Assembly (NCBI RefSeq): GCF_946479755.1
Contig: NZ_CAMLHC010000018.1
Coordinates: forward strand, 62,001-126,000
Source of the DNA: an uncultured Chitinophaga sp.
Lineage (GTDB): Bacteria; Bacteroidota; Bacteroidia; Chitinophagales; Chitinophagaceae
DNA length: 64,000 bases
Direction: 5' to 3'
Part shown: piece by piece, positions 10,201 to 17,215 of the stretch
Numbering within the stretch: the stretch's first letter is position 1
Layout of the letters: every line of letters starts with the position of its first letter
Made by a program: the position numbers and the translations under genes
The notes under the pieces: generated by a model
Told to the model about the DNA's origin: nothing
Databases searched by the model: none
What the model saw: the letters and a program-made list of their open reading frames with translations, nothing else

Positions 10201-10290
10201 AAAATATTTGATCCGGAAGCGCCCATGGGCAGCGGCCAGTTTTATCCGCAGGTGAAGATTTACAATGTGGGATTAAATGTTACTTTCTAA
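7225..10290 (+). CDS. SusC/RagA-family TonB-dependent outer membrane transporter
   Basis: A 1021-residue outer-membrane transporter that, with its SusD partner, imports oligosaccharides or other large nutrients using TonB energy. In order: signal peptide (about 1-24), a carboxypeptidase-regulatory-like domain (about 38-112, 'GKVKDVNGNPLPGVTVVL'), the SusC hallmark 'YVVVGYGTQKK' (118-128), a plug domain (to about 240, with 'IRGRSTLG' and 'PLYVIDGIPREG'), then the 22-strand barrel ending in a C-terminal Phe (VGLNVTF). No N-terminal anti-sigma-interacting STN domain is visible. The susD gene follows after 10 bp. The substrate cannot be named, but the flanking sugar oxidoreductases suggest a carbohydrate. 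Confidence 0.95.
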   Translation: MNPRYAKALLLLCLSATSSGPVAARDLMPAVWQQANPTIEGKVKDVNGNPLPGVTVVLKDSQRGAVTDAKGSFTLKDVKKDGVLVFQFVGYDPQEVKVEGRTSINVVLKENQKTLDEYVVVGYGTQKKVTKTGAVATVKGAELQQSPNVNISNSLVGRIPGIIAVNNSGEPGNDNSRIFIRGRSTLGVSTPLYVIDGIPREGFARLAPSDIESVSVLKDAAAAIYGSRAANGVILVTTKRGKIGKPTISYNFNQSFVSPTRLPKMADAPTYARLVNEILQYGGDAPRFSEEQIKKFGDGSDPWLYPNTNWYDAVIKNTSLQNRHDLSLSGGSEKMTYYVSLGSLFQDGIYKSSATYYKQQNIRANLDANVNEYVHLRFDLAGRLENRHFPPRSAGSIFRSLMRGRPTENAIWPNGLPGPDIEYGDNPVVTSTDVIGYTNDKNYVVNGTLGATINIPWVQGLSVDGNFAYDQNFAFLKTWVKPWTLYTLDPNSPDHKLNPASRGVSAPELNESFNSNRMTTVNVKLNYVRSFGKHNLSTFVAFEQATFDGDTMLANRRYFISDKLDQLFAGGDKEKNNGGTGFSFARRNYFGRISYNYKETYLFDFNARYDGTQNFPRNSRFGFFPGASVGWVVSNENFWKRGVPAVDYFKIRASWGQMGNDQIPSFQYLSTYGFSDGGVMFGGDLNKGIYQLRSPNEAITWEMANNYDIGIEASLLGEKLSLEADYFYTRRANILVSRSQSMPAYTGMTLPQENIGKVENKGFEVVLKHKNDINKFHYEVVGTVTHAQNKILFWDEVPNVPEWQKSTGRMIDAPLYYKAIGIYKTQEEVDKSPHISGARAGDVIFEDVDGNGVIDDLDRIRVNRTENPTWIFGLTLSAKYKNFDFTMLWQGATGASQYLHTESGLIGNFPEAYIKDRWTTENTNASWPRVNDRDREYWVNRQNTFWFWKTDYARLKTLELGYTIPGMAIKNIGLQKLRVYVSGQNLVTIDNVKIFDPEAPMGSGQFYPQVKIYNVGLNVTF

Positions 10291-10300
10291 ACAACAAGCC

Positions 10301-12049
10301 ATGAAAAAATCAAACATCATACAATATCTGCTGGTGGCGGGATTACTGTTGGCCACCGCTGCGTGTAAAAAGGACTTTCTTGAGAAGAAGCCGCTGACAG
10401 AATACGAGGAATCAGATGTATGGAAAGACCGGGGCCTGGTGCAGGCTTTTGTGAACGACCTTTATGTGCAGATGCGCCCGGGGTACCTGGAAGTGATGCT
10501 GGCCTCTATGACAGACGAGGCACGGTTTATCCATGACTATAACACCTCCCGCGTAGTACAGGGCAATGTATCGCCCGACGATATCGGCAGGCTCAGTGAT
10601 TTTGCCCGCTGGGACAATCACTACAAAGAGATCCGTAACTGTAACATGTTTTTTGAAAAAATTGATCAGGCGCCCATAGATGGTAGCACCCGCAACACCA
10701 TGAAAGGCGAAGTGCATTTTATGCGGGCCTGGTATTATCACATGCTGGTAAAATACTATGGTGGCGTGCCACTGATCACCAGGACATTTAATGTAAAGGG
10801 AGATGAACAGGAGATCCTTAACATCAAGCGGGCTACTTATGAGGCCTGCGTGAAATTTATCTCCGACGAATGCGACAGTGCCGCGAAGATGCTGCCTGCT
10901 GTGTATGAGTTACCGAAAGACAAAGGCCGCGTGACCAAAGGCGCCGCACTGGCGCTGAAATCAAGAATGCTGCTGTATGCCGCCAGCGATTACTTTAATC
11001 AAAACGTGAAAAGTCCGCTGATGGGATACACATCCGGCAGTCAGACAGATCGCTTGCGCGCTGCCAAAAACGCCGCCAAAGCCGTGATGGACATGGGGAT
11101 CTATGAACTGTACCATCCTACAGATTCTGCAGCGGAAAACTACAGCCGTATCTTCCTGGATAAAGACCACAAAGAGCTGATTTTTATAAAACAGTATGAC
11201 AAGGCACTGCTGGGCACTTCCCATGACCTTTACAACGGACCTAACGGTTACCACAACTGGGGCGGTAACGTACCACTGGAAAATTTTGTGACCGGTTACC
11301 AGATGAGAGACGGCTCTGCGTTTTCCTGGGCCAACGCGGCACAGGCCAAAGCTCCGTATGTAAATCGGGACCCGCGGTTTTACGCCACCATCCTGTATGA
11401 CGGCGCCAAATGGAAACCCCGTCCGAAAGACGGTGCGGAAGTAGACCCTGTCGGTGTAATACAGACCGGCAAATACGAGCCTAAAAACGGCGGCCGGGAC
11501 AGCGTATGGGGACTGGATACCCGTAACAGCACCATCGAAAACTGGAATGGTACTTTCTCCGGTTATTACCTGCGTAAGTTCATGGATAAAAACCTGGACG
11601 CACAATTTTTCAGGGGCGACCAGAACTGGATCTTCATCCGTTATGCCGAGGTATTGCTGAACTACGCAGAGGCGAGCATATGGCTGGGCGAGTATGCGGA
11701 CGCGCTGCCGGTGTTGAATGCAGTACGTACCAGGGCGGGCATGCCGGCCACCAATGCTACCGGCGATGCACTGAAAGCGGTACTGAAATACGAAAGAAGG
11801 TATGAACTGGCCTATGAAGAACATCGCTTCTTCGATGCACGCCGCTGGGTGACAGACGCCATGACTTACTTCAACGGCAGCGCGCAGGGCATTGAGGTAC
11901 TGGGCTCGCAGATCGCCAATCATCCTTTTGTATACAGGCCTATCAGTATTCAGAGCCGTACTTTCAAAGAGAAGGATTACCTGTTGCCGATTCCTGCAGC
12001 AGAAATCAGGAAGAACAGCAACCTGGAACAGCAGGTGCCGTATAAATAA
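10301..12049 (+). CDS. SusD/RagB-family nutrient-binding outer membrane lipoprotein
   Basis: A 582-residue surface lipoprotein that caps the SusC barrel and captures the substrate. The start at MKKSNIIQ is chosen because it is followed by a proper signal and lipobox (ATAACKKDF). An alternative start at 10277 would overlap susC. Family features include 'EEHRFFDARRW' and the closing segment 'YLLPIPAAEIRKNSNL', typical of RagB/SusD C-termini. It is the second gene of the susCD operon and is followed by a strong terminator at 12077-12120, so the operon has only two genes. No glycoside hydrolase is attached to it. Confidence 0.95.
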   Translation: MKKSNIIQYLLVAGLLLATAACKKDFLEKKPLTEYEESDVWKDRGLVQAFVNDLYVQMRPGYLEVMLASMTDEARFIHDYNTSRVVQGNVSPDDIGRLSDFARWDNHYKEIRNCNMFFEKIDQAPIDGSTRNTMKGEVHFMRAWYYHMLVKYYGGVPLITRTFNVKGDEQEILNIKRATYEACVKFISDECDSAAKMLPAVYELPKDKGRVTKGAALALKSRMLLYAASDYFNQNVKSPLMGYTSGSQTDRLRAAKNAAKAVMDMGIYELYHPTDSAAENYSRIFLDKDHKELIFIKQYDKALLGTSHDLYNGPNGYHNWGGNVPLENFVTGYQMRDGSAFSWANAAQAKAPYVNRDPRFYATILYDGAKWKPRPKDGAEVDPVGVIQTGKYEPKNGGRDSVWGLDTRNSTIENWNGTFSGYYLRKFMDKNLDAQFFRGDQNWIFIRYAEVLLNYAEASIWLGEYADALPVLNAVRTRAGMPATNATGDALKAVLKYERRYELAYEEHRFFDARRWVTDAMTYFNGSAQGIEVLGSQIANHPFVYRPISIQSRTFKEKDYLLPIPAAEIRKNSNLEQQVPYK

Positions 12050-12076
12050 GTGAGATATTTGCCTATATAAAGAAAG

Positions 12077-12120
12077 AAGAGGGTGTCTCTGATAACAGAG
12101 ACGCCCTCTTGTGTTTTTTG
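12077..12120 (+). terminator. Terminator of the susCD operon
   Basis: A 14-bp stem (12077-12090 with 12097-12110, one G-T pair) with loop gataac, followed by a T-rich tail. It lies 27 bp after the susD stop. Confidence 0.85.
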
Positions 12121-12215
12121 CCCATCCGTAAATCTCATAAAAGAAGCCCCGAATAATGTAACAGCTATGTTGCCGTATGCCGCGAACTTTACATCATCAT
12201 TTTAATCTTAATCTT

Positions 12216-13022
12216 ATGGAAATGAATCATCACCACCACGGACACCACGGACATCACGAACAGCCGTCACCTGTAACAATGAAACTGATAGCCGGCGCCG
12301 ATGCTATTGCAGCCGGCGAAAACACCCGGCTGGTATTCAGGCCGGTGAACAACAATCATCCTGAGGACGCTGTTCCATTAAGCATACAGCACGAAGCAGC
12401 ATTTCACCTGATTATCGTCAACAGCCAACTGACTTCTTTTGAGCACCTGCATCCGCAACGCGATGCCGACGGTAACTACATTATAGACGTTACTTTTAAT
12501 CACGCAGGCCAATACCTCGTTTATGCCGATTATCAGGCCGAAGGATACGCACCGCAAACGGACCGGCTTACACTACAGGTAGCAGGCCAGGAACAACCGG
12601 GCGCTGGTGAAGCGGGCGAAAAACTTTCCACCGTTACCGACGGATTGCAGCTTACCATTGCAGCAGCAGCCCCTTTTGTTGCAGGCGCAGAAAGCCATAT
12701 TCCGGTAACTATTACAAAGGATGGAAAGGCATTACATGCTGCAGATATCAACCCGTACCTGGGTGCTGTGGCGCATATTATTTTGATTGGCCGGGAAGAC
12801 AAGGATTTTCTGCATATCCATCCTATGTCAGACAGTCAGTTTCCCATCATCGGTCATACTGTGTTTCCCAAGGCAGACATTTACCGTATGTGGATACAAT
12901 TTAAAACAGAGGGAGTGTTACATACGGCCAGCTTTACGATACAGGTAAGCAACGCAGCCGCAGAAGTTGCAGCTGGTCACGGCGACCATAGTCATCATAA
13001 TCATCACGGTCATCATCATTGA
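12216..13022 (+). CDS. Histidine-rich putative metal-binding protein
   Basis: A protein of 268 residues if started at MEMNHHHHG; a start 13 codons upstream at 12177 is possible but has no support. There is no signal peptide, so it is probably cytoplasmic. The N-terminus (HHHHGHHGHH) and C-terminus (HGDHSHHNHHGHHH) are both histidine clusters. In between are two similar beta-sandwich-like units: 'LTSFEHLHPQ' followed by 'GQYLVYADY', and 'KDFLHIHPM' followed by 'ADIYRMWIQF'. These HLHP/HIHP motifs resemble domains seen near copper or other heavy-metal efflux genes. I infer metal binding or buffering (Cu, Zn or Ni); the exact family is not certain. A terminator follows directly. Confidence 0.7.
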   Translation: MEMNHHHHGHHGHHEQPSPVTMKLIAGADAIAAGENTRLVFRPVNNNHPEDAVPLSIQHEAAFHLIIVNSQLTSFEHLHPQRDADGNYIIDVTFNHAGQYLVYADYQAEGYAPQTDRLTLQVAGQEQPGAGEAGEKLSTVTDGLQLTIAAAAPFVAGAESHIPVTITKDGKALHAADINPYLGAVAHIILIGREDKDFLHIHPMSDSQFPIIGHTVFPKADIYRMWIQFKTEGVLHTASFTIQVSNAAAEVAAGHGDHSHHNHHGHHH

Positions 13023-13050
13023 GGCTGAAGTTAACCGCAACAGGAATGTA

Positions 13051-13080
13051 AAAGGGCGCCCATTGGACGCCCTTTTTATT
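13051..13080 (+). terminator. Terminator between the His-rich gene and the convergent oxidoreductase
   Basis: An 11-bp stem with one mismatch (13051-13061 with 13065-13075), loop of 3 nt, then TTTTT. It lies in the convergent gap and may serve both strands. Confidence 0.8.
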
Positions 13081-13099
13081 TGGATCAAATATCCCAGGA

Positions 13100-14551
13100 T
13101 TATACGCCGAGGGACCAGCCGTCGCGATAGGTGCGTTTTACGAACTGGTTGGCTTCGTCGAAGTTGGTGATCTTCATGTTTGCGCCATCCCAGAGCAGTT
13201 TGATGTAACGGCCCGGGTAGTCGTAACCTTTACCGGAAGCTTTAGCCTTACGGATGTCGAAGCTGCGGATAGCGAGGTTGGCCATCAGCACAGTTTCTGT
13301 CAGCGGGCCGGCAATTTCGAACGGAGAGCTGAGTGTTTTGGCTTGTTTGCTGTTATAGCCGGCGATGGCTGCATTTACCCATTGCACGTAGTGTCCTTCC
13401 GGTACGCGGGCAATAGTTTGCGGCACGTTCGCTTCGGCGGTGCGGGAAGTAGGCAGCAGTTTGGGGTACATACCGTAGGTACCGCACATCATCTTGCCTT
13501 TATCGCCGATGAAGATGGCGCCGTTGCCGCCGTCGCCCATTACTTCGTTCGGTCCCAGTTCTTCCGGGCGTTCCGGCTGAATACCGCCGTCCATCCAGTG
13601 CAGTGTCACTTCTTTGCCGTTTTTACCGGGGAATTTCATGATCACATGAGAAGAAGGAGGGCAGCTTTCCGGGAAGTAGCCGCGGGTGAATTCACCCACG
13701 TAAACGCTGCCTACGCTGCATTCTACGGAAGTGGGGTAACCAAGGCCCAGTACGCGGAAAGGCGGTTCAATGATATGACAGCCCATGTCGCCGATGGCGC
13801 CGGTACCGTAGTCCCACCAGCCGCGCCAGTTGAACGGCACGAGGTTATCCACATAATCTTTTTTGGGTGCGGTGCCCAGCCAGAGGTCCCAGTTCAGTTC
13901 TTTGGGAACTTCTGCCTTGCCGGTGGGCCATGCAATGCCCTGCGGCCAAACGGGACGGTCTGTCCAGCAGTATACGGTATGTACGTCGCCGATCAGGCCG
14001 GCGTTGTACCATTCCATCAGCTGACGAACGCCGTCGCCGGAAGCGCCCTGGTTGCCCATCTGGCTTACCACCTTATGTCTCTGGGCGCCCTGCGTGAGCA
14101 TTCGCGCTTCATAGATATCATGTGTCAGTGGTTTCTGCACATATACGTGTTTCTTCAGCTGCATAGCGCCCATGGCGGCTACGGCGTGCGTGTGGTCCGG
14201 AGTGGACACAGAAACCGCATCGAAGTTTTTGTGCTCTTTATCGAACATCTCCCGGAAGTCGGCGTAGAACTTCGCTTTCGGGAATTTTTTAACGGCTTCG
14301 GCCGCACGACGGGTGTCTACATCGCAGAGGTAGGCAATATCAGCAGGGCCTGCAGCAAACCCGGTAAGATCGCTGTAGCCTTTACCGCCAACACCGATGC
14401 CGGCAACACGCAGACGGTCGCTCGGGGCGGTATAACCTCTACCCAGTACATGACGTGGAACGATCATAAATCCCGCCGCGGCAAGGGCGCCGTTCCTCAG
14501 GAATGATCTGCGGGACACCTGGTTGTTCCCGCTCTTTTTTTCTGGAACCAT
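13100..14551 (-). CDS. Gfo/Idh/MocA family oxidoreductase, Tat-exported
   Basis: A 483-residue dehydrogenase with a twin-arginine signal (SRRSFLRN, residues 13-20), a Rossmann motif GIGVGGKG (51-58), and 'VSTPDHTHAVAA'. The usual EKP motif reads QKP (139-141): the catalytic lysine is kept and Glu is replaced by Gln, as in the subgroup with the second type of C-terminal domain. It is probably periplasmic and acts on a sugar or keto-sugar. It lies 143 bp downstream of the GMC/subunit-3 pair on the same strand, which suggests a shared pathway but perhaps a separate promoter. It differs clearly from the paralogue at 1767-3101. Confidence 0.9.
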   Translation of the reverse strand: MVPEKKSGNNQVSRRSFLRNGALAAAGFMIVPRHVLGRGYTAPSDRLRVAGIGVGGKGYSDLTGFAAGPADIAYLCDVDTRRAAEAVKKFPKAKFYADFREMFDKEHKNFDAVSVSTPDHTHAVAAMGAMQLKKHVYVQKPLTHDIYEARMLTQGAQRHKVVSQMGNQGASGDGVRQLMEWYNAGLIGDVHTVYCWTDRPVWPQGIAWPTGKAEVPKELNWDLWLGTAPKKDYVDNLVPFNWRGWWDYGTGAIGDMGCHIIEPPFRVLGLGYPTSVECSVGSVYVGEFTRGYFPESCPPSSHVIMKFPGKNGKEVTLHWMDGGIQPERPEELGPNEVMGDGGNGAIFIGDKGKMMCGTYGMYPKLLPTSRTAEANVPQTIARVPEGHYVQWVNAAIAGYNSKQAKTLSSPFEIAGPLTETVLMANLAIRSFDIRKAKASGKGYDYPGRYIKLLWDGANMKITNFDEANQFVKRTYRDGWSLGV

Positions 14552-14693
14552 GAGTGATATTCGTTTTTAGGTACTTATTAATCGCTTGATAATGATGAAT
14601 CGCGGATCGCAGGAGCGAAGATAAAAGGCGAAACCAGTTTTTCTATGCCCGCTTATCAATTGACGCTCCGGATTTATCATTCATAACGTTTAT

Positions 14694-15380
14694 TTAATCC
14701 CAGGTCATGATCTTGCCTCTGTCTTCTATCTTGAGGCAGGTGGCCAGGGTTTTTTCGTCGTAAGCATAACCATATTGTTTCAGTACGTCTGCCGGCACGC
14801 CGTCCCATTCGTTGGGGGTATTGCCCACATAACCGAGGTCTTTGATACCGATTTTGCTGGTGAAGAAGCCGGTGGCGGTCAGGCTGCGCATACGGTTGAA
14901 GAAGGCTACGCCCTGACTGTTTTCAGGAGCCGCCTTTTCGGGGTAGGCGATCAGGTCTACCACGGCTATCCGCTGTTCCGGGCTGCATTCGGCAAAGGAT
15001 TTATTATAACGTTTGGCGCACTGAACGTCCAGCCAGCGAAGGCCGCCGCGCATGGGCAGTTTATGTTCAGGGATATCTTTTACGATGAACTCAATGAACT
15101 CGGGCACTTTGGCGTCGGAGGCGCTGCCGGAATGTTCATCTGCCGGTATAATGATATCTGCCAGGATGGTGATGGTCTTCATTTCTTCCGCGGTGAAGAA
15201 TTTTTCTTCCGTCAGGCTTTTGTCCCGCAGGGCTTCGTCCGGCGTCCGTCCATAGCCCGGGGTGTTGCCTGCTTTGGCCTCACCGGTGTTTTTTTTGTCT
15301 TCACAGCCGGTGGCGGATAAGATGGTGCCTACAGATAAAGTTCCCAGCGCAAGGGCTTTAAGGGATTCTCTTCTATCCAT
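14694..15380 (-). CDS. Gluconate 2-dehydrogenase subunit 3 family protein (GMC partner)
   Basis: A small subunit of about 228 residues that pairs with a GMC flavoprotein dehydrogenase. The N-terminus MDRRESLKALALG is twin-arginine-like and runs into a lipobox-like 'SATGC', so the protein is probably exported folded and may be lipid-anchored. The start at 15380 puts the RR pair at residues 3-4; an ATG two codons upstream (15386) is possible. It begins 12 bp (or 6 bp) after the stop of the GMC gene, so the two are one operon. In related FAD-dependent dehydrogenases this subunit carries the only Tat signal and takes the catalytic subunit through the membrane. Confidence 0.88.
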   Translation of the reverse strand: MDRRESLKALALGTLSVGTILSATGCEDKKNTGEAKAGNTPGYGRTPDEALRDKSLTEEKFFTAEEMKTITILADIIIPADEHSGSASDAKVPEFIEFIVKDIPEHKLPMRGGLRWLDVQCAKRYNKSFAECSPEQRIAVVDLIAYPEKAAPENSQGVAFFNRMRSLTATGFFTSKIGIKDLGYVGNTPNEWDGVPADVLKQYGYAYDEKTLATCLKIEDRGKIMTWD

Positions 15381-15392
15381 TGTCAATAATGA

Positions 15393-17132
15393 TTAAAGGT
15401 TTTGTTTTTTCAATTGGTCCACGATGTAGTCTGAAGCGCGCCAGGCGAGGGCGAGGATGGTCCAGGTCGGGTTTTTGTCCGCCTGCGACACAAAGGCGCC
15501 GCCGTCTACCACGAACAGGTTTTTCACCTCGTGTGACTGGTTGAATTTGTTGAGCACGGAAGTAGCCGGGTTGTCGCCCATACGGGTGGTGCCCACTTCG
15601 TGGATGATACGGCCAGGGTTCTCCAGTCCGTACATGGTGTCTGCGCCAGGTTTGGTACCGGAAGGGATACCGCCCATTTCAACGATCAGCTGTTCAAACG
15701 TGTCCTGCATGTGTTTGGCCTGTTTGATCTCATGGTCGCTCCAGGTATAGTGGAAACGCAGCACGGGGATACCGTATTTATCCACTACGTTCGGATCTAT
15801 CTCGCAGTAGTTATCCTCCCGGGCAATACATTCGCCTCTGCCGGCGAAGCCGATATAGGCGCCATAATAACGACGGTAGTCGTCTTTCAGCGATGCACCA
15901 TAGCCGCCGGCTGTTTTGGGTTTGCCATCGCGGCCGGGATATTTGCCGTTCATATTTTCGAGGCCAAAGCCGAAACCGTAGGAAGGCATGTGCATGCCGC
16001 CGCCCAGTTCAATATGGTAGCCACGGGCAAAATCCAGTTTTTTATTGTCGGCCCACCAGGGGATGTATACGTGCATGCCGCCTACGCCATCTTCGTTATA
16101 GCGCTTGCGGTCCATCAGGGCGGGTACGAAGCCGCCGCGGGATGCGCCCGTAGAGTCATGGAGATATTTACCGACTACGCCGCTGGAGTTGGCGAGGCCG
16201 TTCGGATGTTTGGCGGATTTGGAATTGAGCAGCAACCGGGCTGATTCGCAGGCGCTGGCCGCGAGGACCACTACGCGGGCGTTGACAGAATATTCTTGCA
16301 TGTCGGATTTGTCGACATACGCCACCCCTGTGGCTTTGCCGCTGTCGTCGGTGAGCACTTCCCGCACCATGGCGCCGGTGTAGAGGTCTACATGACCGCT
16401 TTTCATGGCGGGTTTCACCAGTACGGAAGACGAAGAGAAGTCGCCGTATACGGTACAGCCACGGCTACACTGGCTGCAGTAGAAGCAGGGGCTCCTGTCT
16501 TTATTGACCGAGCGGGTGAGGATAGACAGGCGGGCGGGAATCACGGGAAGGCCCATTTTTTCGCCGGCACGTTTTACCATCAGCTCGTGCAGCCTGGGTT
16601 TGGGAGGCGGCAGGAAGAAACCGTCCGGTTCATTGGGCAGGTTTTCTTTAGAGCCAAATACACCGATCAGCTTATCTACTTTGTCATAATAAGGGGATAC
16701 GTCCTGGTAACTGATAGGCCAGTCGTCTCCCAGTCCGTCATAACTTTTATGTTTGAAATCGCGTTCTCCAAAACGAAGGGAAATACGGCCCCAGTGGTTG
16801 GTACGGCCTCCCAGCATGCGGGAGCGGAACCAGTCGAATTCTGTCCCGTTCTTTTTCGTATATGGTTCACCGTCGATCTCCCATCCGCCGTAGGCGGCAT
16901 CAAAATCGCCGAAAGGGCGGGTAGTGCTGGCACCTCTTCTGGGAGATTCATAGGGCCATTTCAGTTGAGTCGCCTGCTCCGGGTCTGCCGGATCATATTT
17001 TGGCCCCGCTTCCAGGAGCGCTACTTTAAGCCCGGCCTCTGATAATATTTTGGCTGTCATGCCGCCGCCGGCGCCAGATCCAACAATACAAACATCATAA
17101 AGCTTAGCCTGTTTTTTAATTTCAAAAGCCAT
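15393..17132 (-). CDS. GMC-family FAD-dependent oxidoreductase (sugar/gluconate dehydrogenase type)
   Basis: A 579-residue flavoprotein dehydrogenase. The FAD-binding motif 'VGSGAGGGMTAKIL' is at 17-30, the GMC segment 'GGRTNHWGRIS' at 108-118, and the C-terminal active-site region reads 'NPTWTILALAWRASDYI'. Four closely spaced cysteines (216, 219, 222, 226 in CFYCSQCSRGC) match the position where membrane-linked FAD glucose/gluconate dehydrogenases hold an iron-sulfur cluster. There is no signal peptide; export is expected by co-transport with the Tat-bearing subunit encoded next. It is divergent from an FGGY kinase at 17216. It probably oxidises a sugar or glycoside, at C3 or C2; no cytochrome c subunit is seen in the window. 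Confidence 0.9.
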   Translation of the reverse strand: MAFEIKKQAKLYDVCIVGSGAGGGMTAKILSEAGLKVALLEAGPKYDPADPEQATQLKWPYESPRRGASTTRPFGDFDAAYGGWEIDGEPYTKKNGTEFDWFRSRMLGGRTNHWGRISLRFGERDFKHKSYDGLGDDWPISYQDVSPYYDKVDKLIGVFGSKENLPNEPDGFFLPPPKPRLHELMVKRAGEKMGLPVIPARLSILTRSVNKDRSPCFYCSQCSRGCTVYGDFSSSSVLVKPAMKSGHVDLYTGAMVREVLTDDSGKATGVAYVDKSDMQEYSVNARVVVLAASACESARLLLNSKSAKHPNGLANSSGVVGKYLHDSTGASRGGFVPALMDRKRYNEDGVGGMHVYIPWWADNKKLDFARGYHIELGGGMHMPSYGFGFGLENMNGKYPGRDGKPKTAGGYGASLKDDYRRYYGAYIGFAGRGECIAREDNYCEIDPNVVDKYGIPVLRFHYTWSDHEIKQAKHMQDTFEQLIVEMGGIPSGTKPGADTMYGLENPGRIIHEVGTTRMGDNPATSVLNKFNQSHEVKNLFVVDGGAFVSQADKNPTWTILALAWRASDYIVDQLKKQNL

Positions 17133-17215
17133 CTGCGTGGAAATTTTTAGACTTTATTTAAAGAACACCGGTTTTAAATCTATAAATTAAATGCGTAAAA
17201 AGTTGTCTTTTTTTT

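Noticed and set aside
10961..11923. A 320-codon open frame antisense to susD
   Set aside because: It lies wholly within a well-supported SusD gene and has no recognisable protein features; codon bias of the real gene leaves the opposite frame open.
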